Shown piece by piece: positions 1 to 6,196 of a stretch of 7,013 nt of DNA. Source of the stretch: Parcubacteria group bacterium SW_6_46_9 (GTDB lineage: Bacteria; Patescibacteriota; Minisyncoccia; Phycocordibacterales; SW-6-46-9). Under the pieces are notes generated by a model that saw nothing but the letters and a program-made list of their open reading frames with translations, ran no database searches and was not told where the DNA came from. Each line of letters begins with the position of its first letter. Positions within the stretch are counted from its first letter, which is position 1. The translations under genes were made by a program, and so were the position numbers. The stretch is from NCBI GenBank assembly GCA_003022255.1, contig PXPA01000015.1:1-7013 (forward strand). The letters are read 5' to 3'.

Positions 1-665
1 CGAAAAATCAAGAGGAAAAGTTTTTGCCCTACCTTGGACCTACGTATGATCTGTCAAAAGAAAGCTTGCAAGACAGAAACTATTTTCAAGACGCTCTCAT
101 AGAACACGATCTTTCGTTTAAATCTATTGATAATCCAGCCGAAAAAGCCTCCAGAATGATAGCTGGTGGTTCGGTAGTTGCGTGGTTTCAAGGGCGAAGT
201 GAGTACGGACCGAGAGCTTTAGGAAACCGTAGCATACTTGCTGACCCCCGATCTGCAGACAATAAGGCAAAATGTCACAGCGTTAAAGAACATAGAGAGC
301 CGCACCGCCCATTTTCTCCGAGTGTCATTTATAGTCAAGCGCAAAACTTCTTTGCAGTAGAAAGAGAAACTCCGTACATGATTACTGTCTCCGATGTATT
401 GCCAGATAAAAAAGAAGAAATCCCTGCTGTTGTTCATGCAGACGGAACATCACGCCTGCAAACTGTGACCAAAAAAGATAATGCCAGATTTTATGCTTTA
501 CTTCAGGAGTTTTATGCTAATACCGGAATACCGTTGGTACTCAACACGTCTTTCAACTTAAGCGGGGACCCGATCGTTGAGTCGCCTGAAGATGCATTAC
601 GTACATTCTTAAGATCAACCTTAGATGCTTTGTTTGTTGGAGATGTAATAATCAAAAGAAAGTAA
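1..665 (+). CDS. Carbamoyltransferase (NodU/TobZ/CmcH family), C-terminal fragment
   Basis: The reading frame is open from the left edge (first full codon at 3), so the N-terminal part lies outside the window. A TTG at 24 lies within the conserved LGPxYD entry of the C-terminal domain and is unlikely to be a start. About 220 residues are visible. Seen: PYLGPTYD at the beginning, GRSEYGPRALGNRSILADPR, REPHRPFSPSVI, HADGTSRLQTV, LNTSFNLSGDPIVESPEDAL and a closing LDALFVGD. These match the C-terminal YrdC-like domain of carbamoyltransferases. In TobZ that domain activates carbamoyl phosphate with ATP to carbamoyl-adenylate, and the N-terminal Kae1-like domain passes the group to a sugar or antibiotic hydroxyl. 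The usual N before the KxRE motif is an H here (KCHSVKEHRE). The protein is soluble, with no membrane segment in view. The acceptor is unknown; a sugar of a surface polysaccharide is a guess. Family call strong, substrate open. Confidence 0.9.
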   Translation, partial: KNQEEKFLPYLGPTYDLSKESLQDRNYFQDALIEHDLSFKSIDNPAEKASRMIAGGSVVAWFQGRSEYGPRALGNRSILADPRSADNKAKCHSVKEHREPHRPFSPSVIYSQAQNFFAVERETPYMITVSDVLPDKKEEIPAVVHADGTSRLQTVTKKDNARFYALLQEFYANTGIPLVLNTSFNLSGDPIVESPEDALRTFLRSTLDALFVGDVIIKRK

Positions 666-717
666 TTGTCGTGCTTTTTCTAGACGTTTGAGCATTTTTT
701 GTGTACCATACGATTGT

Positions 718-1116
718 ATGAAGAATGTTTATGTGGCTGGAAAATTCCAAAGAAAGGGTGAGGTGTTAGAAATTTATGATAAACTTCGCGATATTGGCCA
801 CACTGTATCTTACGACTGGACAAAGCACGATAATATCAAGCCGTACAGCGAGAATCCTGACAGAGCACGAGAGTATTGTGAAAATGAAGTAGAGGCGATT
901 ACAGAAAGTGATGTTTTTATCTACTTAACTCAAGATAAAGGCACTACAAACAAAATGGAGTACGGAGCAGCTTTAATGAAAGCAGTACTGCAGAGTAATA
1001 TCACTGTGTATGCTGTGGGTGAGTACAATACCAGTTCACCGTGGTTTTTTCACCCAAAAATCAAAAGAGTTGAGAGTCCAGATAAGGCTATTGCGGATCT
1101 AAGTACAGGCGATTAA
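718..1116 (+). CDS. Nucleoside 2-deoxyribosyltransferase-like protein
   Basis: 132 residues from ATG 718. The frame is open from TTG 688, but ATG 718 gives MKNVYVAGKF, the usual beta1-loop start of this family, so I chose it. No Shine-Dalgarno is visible. Seen: VYVAGKF at 4-10, a helix with the GHTVSYDW strand end (27-34), ESDVFIYL at 63-70, KGTTNKMEYGAAL with E81 in the position of the catalytic glutamate, a strand ITVYAVG (95-101), and FFHPKIKRVES near the end, which resembles the F.HP segment of the family. Nucleoside 2-deoxyribosyltransferases (PF05014) cleave or swap the base of deoxynucleosides through a covalent glutamate intermediate; relatives such as DNPH1/Rcl hydrolyse dNMPs. The length (130-160 residues) fits. 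It sits 52 bases after the carbamoyltransferase with no clear terminator between them, so co-transcription is possible. Whether it is a transferase, a hydrolase or a non-catalytic sensor cannot be told from sequence. Confidence 0.72.
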   Translation: MKNVYVAGKFQRKGEVLEIYDKLRDIGHTVSYDWTKHDNIKPYSENPDRAREYCENEVEAITESDVFIYLTQDKGTTNKMEYGAALMKAVLQSNITVYAVGEYNTSSPWFFHPKIKRVESPDKAIADLSTGD

Positions 1117-1132
1117 CTAAAGTTGTTTTAGC

Positions 1133-1231
1133 ATGAAAGAGTATGACCACAATGAAATAGAATCAGAGTGGCCCCGTAAAGTCGTCCCGCTAAAGCGGGA
1201 CTCCTACGGGGCAGGCAAAACGGTCGATTAA
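1133..1231 (+). pseudogene. Relic of a LeuRS N-terminus (or leader peptide) upstream of leuS
   Basis: ATG 1133 opens a 32-codon frame ending at TAA 1229-1231. Its first 13 codons read MKEYDHNEIESEW, against MEEYNHKKIESKW at the start of the intact leuS 120 bases downstream. At DNA level 30 of 39 bases agree by my count, and several differences are synonymous (GAG/GAA, CAC/CAT, GAA/GAG), so this is a diverged coding homologue rather than a fresh copy. Homology stops exactly where a nested hairpin begins (1171); the remaining codons are hairpin sequence. Upstream sequences also share a GATTAA just before the start region. The likeliest reading is a decapitated remnant of an older or paralogous leuS. 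A translated leader peptide for leuS is the alternative, but it has only one Leu codon (CTA at 1190-1192), which argues against leucine attenuation. Confidence 0.6.
1171..1212. repeat. Nested palindromic hairpin (REP-like)
   Basis: The outer arms GCCCCGTA (1171-1178) and TACGGGGC (1205-1212) are perfect complements. Inside, GTCCCGC (1184-1190) and GCGGGAC (1195-1201) form a second perfect stem around the loop TAAA. No T-run follows on the + strand, so it is not a typical intrinsic terminator. The core TCCCGCTAAAGCGGGA (1185-1200) recurs in reverse complement at 6114-6129, which supports a dispersed repeat. It begins at the last base of the LeuRS-like relic. Confidence 0.75.
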
Positions 1232-1252
1232 TGATCAAGCATTAACACTTCT

Positions 1253-4200
1253 ATGGAAGAATATAACCATAAAAAAATAGAGTCAAAATGGCAGGAAAAA
1301 TGGCAAGAGCTGGATTTGTATGAGACTCCCGACAATCCTGATCCGGACGATGCTCGGTACGTGTTGGGGATGTTTCCGTACCCGTCCGGGTCCGGCCTGC
1401 ATGTTGGTCACGTAGAAAGTTTTGCCGGAACGGATGTCTACGCTCGCTTCTTGCGTATGCAAGGCAAAGACGTACTGTTCCCGATGGGCTGGGATGCGTT
1501 ACACCCACGTGAACGCACAGAAGAGACGATTCCTGTGTTTAAGGACCAACTCAACTCACTTGGTCTGTCCTACGACTGGGATCGGGAAATCAATACCTCA
1601 AAGCCGGAGTATTATCAGTGGACCCAAAAGCTTTTTACAACGCTATTTGAAGAGGGGTTAGCAGAAAAGAAGCCGGATACCGTTAACTGGTGTCCGGGCT
1701 GTCAGACGGTGCTTGCTAACGCGCAGGTTATTGACGGTGAGTGTGAGCGGTGTGACACAGAAGTTGAGGACAAGCAGATGGACCAGTGGTTTTTTAATAT
1801 TACTGAGTACGCGGATGAACTTTTAGAAGACCTCGATGATTTGGACTGGCCGGAATCAACCAAAGAACTGCAACGCAACTGGATTGGCAGAAAACAAGGA
1901 GCACGGTTTTCGTTTCCAGTGCACGATACCACCACTCGTCGGTTTGTTGTCTTGCATGGCTATAAGTCCGGCCCGAAAAAGCATTTTCACCCCTGGCTGA
2001 AAGATAAACTTGAGGCTACCGGCAATGAGGTGATCGTGCCGGAGCTTCCCAACCCCGATAATCCGGACATAGAAGAGCAGGTCGCGTATGTGAAAGATAA
2101 TGTAGAGCTAACCGAGGATACGATTTTGGTTGGTCATAGCTTGGGAACGATTGTGGCTATGAAGCTTTTGGAGGATCTTGACCAGCGAGTCAAAACAACT
2201 TTCTTGGTGGCTCCATATGTCGATACAGATTTTGCCGACGGCAAGACACGCGGCTATGAGGATACGACCGATTGGGAGTTTGATACCGAAACGATTCGGG
2301 AAAATGCTGGCCAGCTCATTAATTTACAGCCGGCAGATGATACGTCAATTTCTGATCAGCAGTATCAGCGGGCCAAAGATAAGCTCGGTGGTCATTGGGA
2401 AACAATTGATGTAAACAAACCACATGCTAAAGCAGAAATAGAACCGGCTCTTTTCTCCCGCATTGGAAACGAGGTATCAGTGTTCACAACCCGACCGGAC
2501 ACGTTATTTGGCGTAACATATCTTGCAGTTGCACCGGATACAACGTGGATAGAAAACCTGATTGAGTTTCCCGAATTAGGTTTAAAAAATAGAGAAGAGG
2601 TTCAGAATTACGTGCAAGAAGCCAAGGCTAAATCCAAGGATGAGAGCAGGGAGGCGGAGGAAAAAACTGGTGTGAGGCTTGAAGGTATAACAGTTAAGCA
2701 TCCGGCAACCGGCAAGCAGCTGCCGGTGTATGTGGCGGATTACGTACTTTCAGGCTACGGCACCGGCGCAATTATGGCGGTGCCGGCCCACGATGAGCGT
2801 GATTTTGAATTTGCAAAAGCACATGATCTTCCAATCAAGCAGGTAGTTGCTCCGGTTGAGAATGAGCTTGACGCTGATTACACAAAGCTTGAAGATCCGA
2901 TCATGGAGCGTGCGGCTAATGGTGTCATTACCCGAAAGAAAGATAACAAAATACTTGTGCAAATCCTAAAGATGGATGGTGAGGATACCTACAAACTACC
3001 GGGCGGTCGAGCGGACGATGGTGAGACGATAAAAGAGGCGCTAATTCGTGAGTTGGATGAGGAAACCGGCTTCAGGTTTAACCAGGTGCGAGAACAACTT
3101 GGAAGCTTTGCTGTAGCTTACTCGCGTAGTTTGGAGAAAGGATCGAATTCTGAGCCTCATATCAGAGTAAAAAGAGCCTTCCTCGTATCCACCGAGGATG
3201 CTGATGACGGGCAATTAGTAAGTGAGGATTACGAGGGCAACTTACGGCATGAATGGATGGAGCCGGAGGAAGCGATTAAAAATATCCGAAACTCGCAACA
3301 CTTCCATAACGAAGCCGATATTGTCGAGACATTTATAAACGACTCACCGTCAACTGATGAGGGTATAGTTGTACACGCTGATGACTTTTCTGGACTGACT
3401 AGTGATAAGGCAGCAGAAAAAATAACCGAAGCGTTTGGAGAGAAAGAAACGACCTATAACCTGCAAGATTGGTCGATCGGTCGGCAGCGCTTTTGGGGAG
3501 CACCGATTCCGATTGTGTATGATCCTCAAGGCGATCCACATCCAGTACCCGAAGAGCATCTGCCGTGGACGCTACCTGAAGACGTTGACTTTGAACCAAC
3601 CGGAGAACCGCCACTGGCAAAATCAGAGGAGTTGTTTGAGCGAACAGAAGAGATTTTTGGCGAAGGCTGGACACCAGAAATAGAAACTATGGACTGTTTT
3701 GTTGATTCAAGCTGGTACTTCCTGCGGTATCCGGATCCACACAATGATGAAAATTTTGCCGGCAAAGACGCGCTGGAAAACTGGTGTCCGGTTGATATGT
3801 ATGTCGGCGGCGCTGAACACGCCGTTTTACACCTATTGTATGCCCGCTTTATTACGAAAGCACTTGCCGATTCCGGAGAGATCGACTTCCGGGAGCCGTT
3901 TTCTTCCTTGCGGCACCAAGGCATGGTGCTTGCCGAGGACGGTACAAAAATGAGTAAATCGAAAGGCAATGTGGTTAATCCCAATGACGTTGTCGATCGG
4001 CTCGGCGCTGATACCCTGCGGATGTATGAACTTTTCGCCGGCCCGTTTTCTGAGTCGTTTGACTGGGACACCGACTCAATTGCCGGCCCGCGGCGGTTTA
4101 TCGAGCGAGTCTGGCGATTGGTGCATGAGCACAAGCCGGAATTAACCTCGGTACAGGAGCCGCCGGAATCGGCAACGTACATGCACCAAACCGTAAAGAA

Positions 4201-4627
4201 AGTGACCGAAGACACTACCGAATTTAATTTTAATACCGCAATCAGCGCACTCATGGAAGCGCGTAATACGATGCATGACAAAGAACGCGTCACCGATGAC
4301 AGCTTGTCTGTATTTCTGCGGCTTTTAGCACCGTTTGCTCCGCACGCAACCGAAGAGCTGTGGCACGAGTTTGGTCCTGGCGGGTCCGTTCATAAGCAGG
4401 ACTGGCCGGAGTTTTCTCCGCAAGCTGTTGAAGCTGAATCGGTTGAAATGGCCGTGCAGGTTGACGGAACACTACGGGGACAAATAACTGTTGACAAAAA
4501 CGCCGAAAAGGCGGATATAATCGAGCAGGCAAAGGCGGATGATAATGTTGCCAACAATCTGGAAAATAAAACTGTAACTCGGACTATTTTTGTCTCCGGA
4601 GAGCTTGTGAATTTTGTTACGGAATAA
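1253..4627 (+). CDS. leuS: Leucine--tRNA ligase with inserted serine-hydrolase and NUDIX domains
   Basis: Class Ia synthetase attaching leucine to tRNA-Leu in the cytosol. ATG 1253 gives the usual EYxxxxIExKWQ start; no Shine-Dalgarno is seen. 1124 residues, against roughly 800-900 for bacterial LeuRS. Order: Rossmann catalytic half with FPYPSG (41-46) and HVGH (50-53); four-Cys zinc site C147, C150, C164, C167; CP1 editing domain with FTTRPDT (411-417) and GTGAIMAVPAHDERD (503-517); catalytic second half with MDCFVDSSWY (813-822), GGAEHAVLHLLY (852-863) and KMSKS (899-903); anticodon-binding helices from about 975; C-terminal domain with VAVQVDG-like VDGTLRG. Two extra domains lie inside CP1: an alpha/beta hydrolase (about 229-400) and a NUDIX domain (about 550-698). 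Oddities: after GWDA (79-82) about 13 residues including the conserved GLPxEN are missing; WTQW is WTQK; WIGRSEG is WIGRKQG; SRQRYWG is GRQRFWG. Identity as LeuRS is certain; full activity is not. The next gene has its own promoter. Confidence 0.95.
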   Translation: MEEYNHKKIESKWQEKWQELDLYETPDNPDPDDARYVLGMFPYPSGSGLHVGHVESFAGTDVYARFLRMQGKDVLFPMGWDALHPRERTEETIPVFKDQLNSLGLSYDWDREINTSKPEYYQWTQKLFTTLFEEGLAEKKPDTVNWCPGCQTVLANAQVIDGECERCDTEVEDKQMDQWFFNITEYADELLEDLDDLDWPESTKELQRNWIGRKQGARFSFPVHDTTTRRFVVLHGYKSGPKKHFHPWLKDKLEATGNEVIVPELPNPDNPDIEEQVAYVKDNVELTEDTILVGHSLGTIVAMKLLEDLDQRVKTTFLVAPYVDTDFADGKTRGYEDTTDWEFDTETIRENAGQLINLQPADDTSISDQQYQRAKDKLGGHWETIDVNKPHAKAEIEPALFSRIGNEVSVFTTRPDTLFGVTYLAVAPDTTWIENLIEFPELGLKNREEVQNYVQEAKAKSKDESREAEEKTGVRLEGITVKHPATGKQLPVYVADYVLSGYGTGAIMAVPAHDERDFEFAKAHDLPIKQVVAPVENELDADYTKLEDPIMERAANGVITRKKDNKILVQILKMDGEDTYKLPGGRADDGETIKEALIRELDEETGFRFNQVREQLGSFAVAYSRSLEKGSNSEPHIRVKRAFLVSTEDADDGQLVSEDYEGNLRHEWMEPEEAIKNIRNSQHFHNEADIVETFINDSPSTDEGIVVHADDFSGLTSDKAAEKITEAFGEKETTYNLQDWSIGRQRFWGAPIPIVYDPQGDPHPVPEEHLPWTLPEDVDFEPTGEPPLAKSEELFERTEEIFGEGWTPEIETMDCFVDSSWYFLRYPDPHNDENFAGKDALENWCPVDMYVGGAEHAVLHLLYARFITKALADSGEIDFREPFSSLRHQGMVLAEDGTKMSKSKGNVVNPNDVVDRLGADTLRMYELFAGPFSESFDWDTDSIAGPRRFIERVWRLVHEHKPELTSVQEPPESATYMHQTVKKVTEDTTEFNFNTAISALMEARNTMHDKERVTDDSLSVFLRLLAPFAPHATEELWHEFGPGGSVHKQDWPEFSPQAVEAESVEMAVQVDGTLRGQITVDKNAEKADIIEQAKADDNVANNLENKTVTRTIFVSGELVNFVTE
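1937..2452 (+). other. Inserted RBBP9/YdeN-type serine hydrolase domain within LeuRS
   Basis: Residues about 229-400 of LeuRS. Seen: FVVLHGYKSGPKKHF (231-245), PELPNPDNPDIEEQVAYV (263-280), the nucleophile elbow GHSLG with S296, FLVAPYVD (317-324), DWEFDTETIREN (340-351), the acid candidate in PADDTS (D362/D363), and a histidine candidate H391 in KPHAKAE. These follow the order of the RBBP9/YdeN family (PF06821), small alpha/beta hydrolases whose natural substrates are mostly unknown. The domain replaces a short turn between RFSFPVHD and EVSVFTTRPDT, at the entry to the editing domain. All three triad positions appear filled, so it may be an active esterase or thioesterase. A role in removing mischarged or modified aminoacyl groups is speculation. 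Confidence 0.8.
2894..3352 (+). other. Inserted NUDIX hydrolase domain within LeuRS
   Basis: Residues about 548-700 of LeuRS. The NUDIX box GX5EX7REUXEEXGU is complete: G585, E591, then R599 E600 L601 D602 E603 E604 T605 G606 F607. Before it stand the expected strands (NGVITRKKDNKILVQIL) and KLPGG; after it come RVKRAFLVST and HEWMEPEEA, as in MutT/ADP-ribose-type family members. The insertion lies between the end of the GAIMAVPAHD part of CP1 and the GIVVHADDFSGL strand, where ordinary LeuRS has a short loop. NUDIX enzymes cleave nucleoside diphosphates linked to another group. Ap4A, a known side product of synthetases, would be a natural substrate, but this is inferred. Confidence 0.88.
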
Positions 4628-4630
4628 TGA

Positions 4631-4659
4631 TTGACAAGTGTATAGTTGTACGGTAAAGT
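4631..4659 (+). promoter_or_regulatory. Probable sigma-70-type promoter for the sigma4/HARE gene
   Basis: A perfect -35 hexamer TTGACA (4631-4636) begins three bases after the leuS stop codon. A 17-base spacer leads to TAAAGT (4654-4659), which matches TATAAT at four of six positions. A second -10-like TATACT lies at 4664-4669 inside the palindrome AGTATATACT (4660-4669), but no -35 stands at a good distance from it. The start codon is at 4772, giving a leader of roughly 100 bases. Confidence 0.5.
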
Positions 4660-4687
4660 AGTATATACTGATTAAAGGGTTTAACCA

Positions 4688-4698
4688 CAGCTCAGCTG
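4688..4698. promoter_or_regulatory. Short palindrome CAGCTCAGCTG, possible operator
   Basis: Two five-base arms, CAGCT and AGCTG, around a single C lie in the presumed 5' leader of the downstream regulator gene. Together with the palindrome at 4660-4669 overlapping the promoter, it could be a binding site for a dimeric regulator, perhaps autoregulation. Both are short enough to occur by chance. Confidence 0.2.
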
Positions 4699-4771
4699 AA
4701 TTACCTACAATTATCTTTTTGGCAGCCGAATTTATTCGCAAAAAGTGTAAATAACATAAACGTTTTACCAT

Positions 4772-5812
4772 ATGAGTGTGCTCAGCTTTCAACCAAGCAA
4801 ACTAACAAAGTCACTACGATCTGGTCTCACCGACCGGGCGAATGATGTTATTACGTCCCGCTATGGCCTGGGCGGACAAAAGGAGTCCGAGACGTTGGAG
4901 TCTATTGGTGAGCGGTATGAAATTACTCGCGAGCGAGTACGTCAGATTGAATCTGATGCTTTAAGCCAGATGCGAGACTCAGATACATTTAAACAGCACG
5001 ACACGGCGTTTGATGAGCTGGAGGAGCTTTTCCATGAGTTAGGTGTTATTTTGCGGGAAGATACGTACTTGCAGAATGTTTCCGGTCGCCGCTCAACACA
5101 AAACCACGTTTACCTGCTTTTAGATCTTAATGATCGCTTTGTTCGTGAACGCTCTGATGATCATTTCCATCACCGCTGGCATGTAGACAGTCGGGTTGCT
5201 TCAGCAGTACACGGAGCGCTGAAAGATCTCCATAATTCGTTATCTTTAGACGAGCTCATTTCTGAGCTGGAGATGATTGAGCGTCTTCTCGAACGCATTT
5301 CTAGTATCCCTAATGATCACGACCACCACCTGGAAAATCAGGATGTTCTCCGCCGCTGGCTGGAGATATCTCGCAAAATAGATCAGAACCCGCTTGGGGC
5401 GTGGGGGCATGCTGAATCATCAAATGTCAACGTTAAGGGTGTTCGTGACTATGCGTATCTTGTCATTCGTGAACACGGCAGCCCAATGCATTTTCGGGAA
5501 GTCACTGAACGCATCGAGGAAATGTTTGATAAAGAAGCACATGAGGCAACGACCCACAATGAGCTGATTAAAGATGACCGGTTTGTGCTCGTTGGTCGTG
5601 GCTTATATGCGCTTGAAGAATGGGGGTATATGACTGGTGTTGTGCGGGAGGTGATTGAGAAAATTCTTGATCGAGACGGTCCGCTCAGTCGAGACGAAAT
5701 TATTGATCGGGTTCTCAAAGAGCGGTACGTGAAACCGAACACCGTTGTTGTTAACCTCCAGGACAACGATCGGTTTGAGAAGAATGAAGACGGGTTGTAC
5801 GAATTAGCATAG
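4772..5812 (+). CDS. Sigma-70 region 4 protein with C-terminal HARE-type winged helices
   Basis: 346 residues from ATG 4772; the stop is TAG 5810-5812. No Shine-Dalgarno is visible, but this ATG directly precedes the conserved domain and the spacing fits. Residues about 17-68 are a sigma region 4 helix-turn-helix: LTDRANDVITSRYGLGG, TLESIGERYEIT, then RERVRQIESDAL, the helix that contacts -35 DNA. No region 2 or 3 is present, so this is not a complete sigma factor. Residues 70-220 are mostly helical and unassigned, with two histidine-rich patches (131-137 and 182-186). Residues about 222-284 (RDYAYLVIREHGSPMHFREV... GRGLYALEEWGY) fit a HARE-HTH domain as in RNA polymerase delta subunit, and 288-346 look like a second winged helix ending ENEDGLYEL-like. 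Region 4/HARE fusions are, as I recall, common in CPR bacteria and of unknown role; an RNA-polymerase-associated regulator is likely. It is monocistronic by context: promoter before it and palindromes straight after the stop. Confidence 0.85.
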   Translation: MSVLSFQPSKLTKSLRSGLTDRANDVITSRYGLGGQKESETLESIGERYEITRERVRQIESDALSQMRDSDTFKQHDTAFDELEELFHELGVILREDTYLQNVSGRRSTQNHVYLLLDLNDRFVRERSDDHFHHRWHVDSRVASAVHGALKDLHNSLSLDELISELEMIERLLERISSIPNDHDHHLENQDVLRRWLEISRKIDQNPLGAWGHAESSNVNVKGVRDYAYLVIREHGSPMHFREVTERIEEMFDKEAHEATTHNELIKDDRFVLVGRGLYALEEWGYMTGVVREVIEKILDRDGPLSRDEIIDRVLKERYVKPNTVVVNLQDNDRFEKNEDGLYELA

Positions 5813-5817
5813 CGTTC

Positions 5818-5929
5818 GCACCCGCTTGCTGGCGGGTACGCACAAATCACCAGCGATGATTTGTGCTCAGTCCTCGCGGAAAACAAAACCATGCGTTTTC
5901 CGCTGCGAAGTCCCGCCAGCAAGGGGTGC
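5818..5929. repeat. Left palindromic sub-element, 18-bp stem
   Basis: Positions 5818-5836 (GCACCCGCTTGCTGGCGGG) pair with 5912-5929 over 18 bp, with G5824 bulged. Two strong hairpins lie inside: GCACAAATCA/TGATTTGTGC (5840-5849 with 5857-5866) and GCGGAAAAC/GTTTTCCGC (5876-5884 with 5895-5903). The outer stem competes with the 11-bp repeat that bounds the whole region and with the small hairpin 5820-5837. Confidence 0.75.
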
Positions 5930-6070
5930 TTACTTGGTTAGGGCATGCCCAACGTGAATGCTCGTTAACGAAACTTCTCTAAGGAGTTGCCGTATCCATG
6001 ATCTTTAACAGCACTTCCTTGCTGTAATCGAAACAGGTCTACAAACACTGGGCATGGTTTAATGGAGTGA

Positions 6071-6196
6071 GCACCCCGCTTCTCATGTGCCTCTTGGAAT
6101 GCGATTTGCATGGTCCCGCTTTAGCGGGAAATCGCATGGGAGTGTCGCGCAGCGGCGCTGGCTGGCGCGACGTGTGCATGTGAGAAGCGTGGGTGC
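6071..6196. repeat. Right palindromic sub-element, 20-bp stem
   Basis: Positions 6071-6090 pair with 6176-6196 over 20 bp with one bulged T (6190) and two G.T/U positions. Inside are ATGCGATT/AATCGCAT (6099-6106 with 6130-6137) enclosing the hairpin TCCCGCTTTAGCGGGA (6114-6129), and GTCGCGC/GCGCGAC (6144-6150 with 6165-6171). All four outer arms of this and the left sub-element begin with a version of GCACCC followed by GCTT or TTGCT, so the two are related. The 6114-6129 hairpin is the reverse complement of the core before leuS. Confidence 0.75.

Noticed and set aside
1171..1212. Intrinsic terminator before leuS
   Set aside because: The hairpin is strong but no run of T follows on the plus strand; a repeat element explains it better.
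3526..4293. 255-codon open frame on the minus strand inside leuS
   Set aside because: It lies wholly opposite a conserved catalytic region of LeuRS, is Ser/Arg/Cys-rich as expected for an antisense shadow, and shows no recognisable domain.
5449..5922. 157-codon minus-strand frame overlapping the regulator's end and the palindromes
   Set aside because: Antisense to the conserved HARE domain; composition rich in Ser, Arg and Thr without motifs. It begins inside hairpin sequence.
5820..5929. CRISPR array, because of the recurring GCACCC/GCTTGCT segments
   Set aside because: The repeats are inverted arms of palindromes, not direct repeats with regular spacers.
5937..5953. Integron attC-like site (GTTAGGG and GCCCAAC)
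   Set aside because: The core boxes are in the wrong order, GTTAGGG does not fit GTTRRRY, and no gene cassette or integrase is seen.
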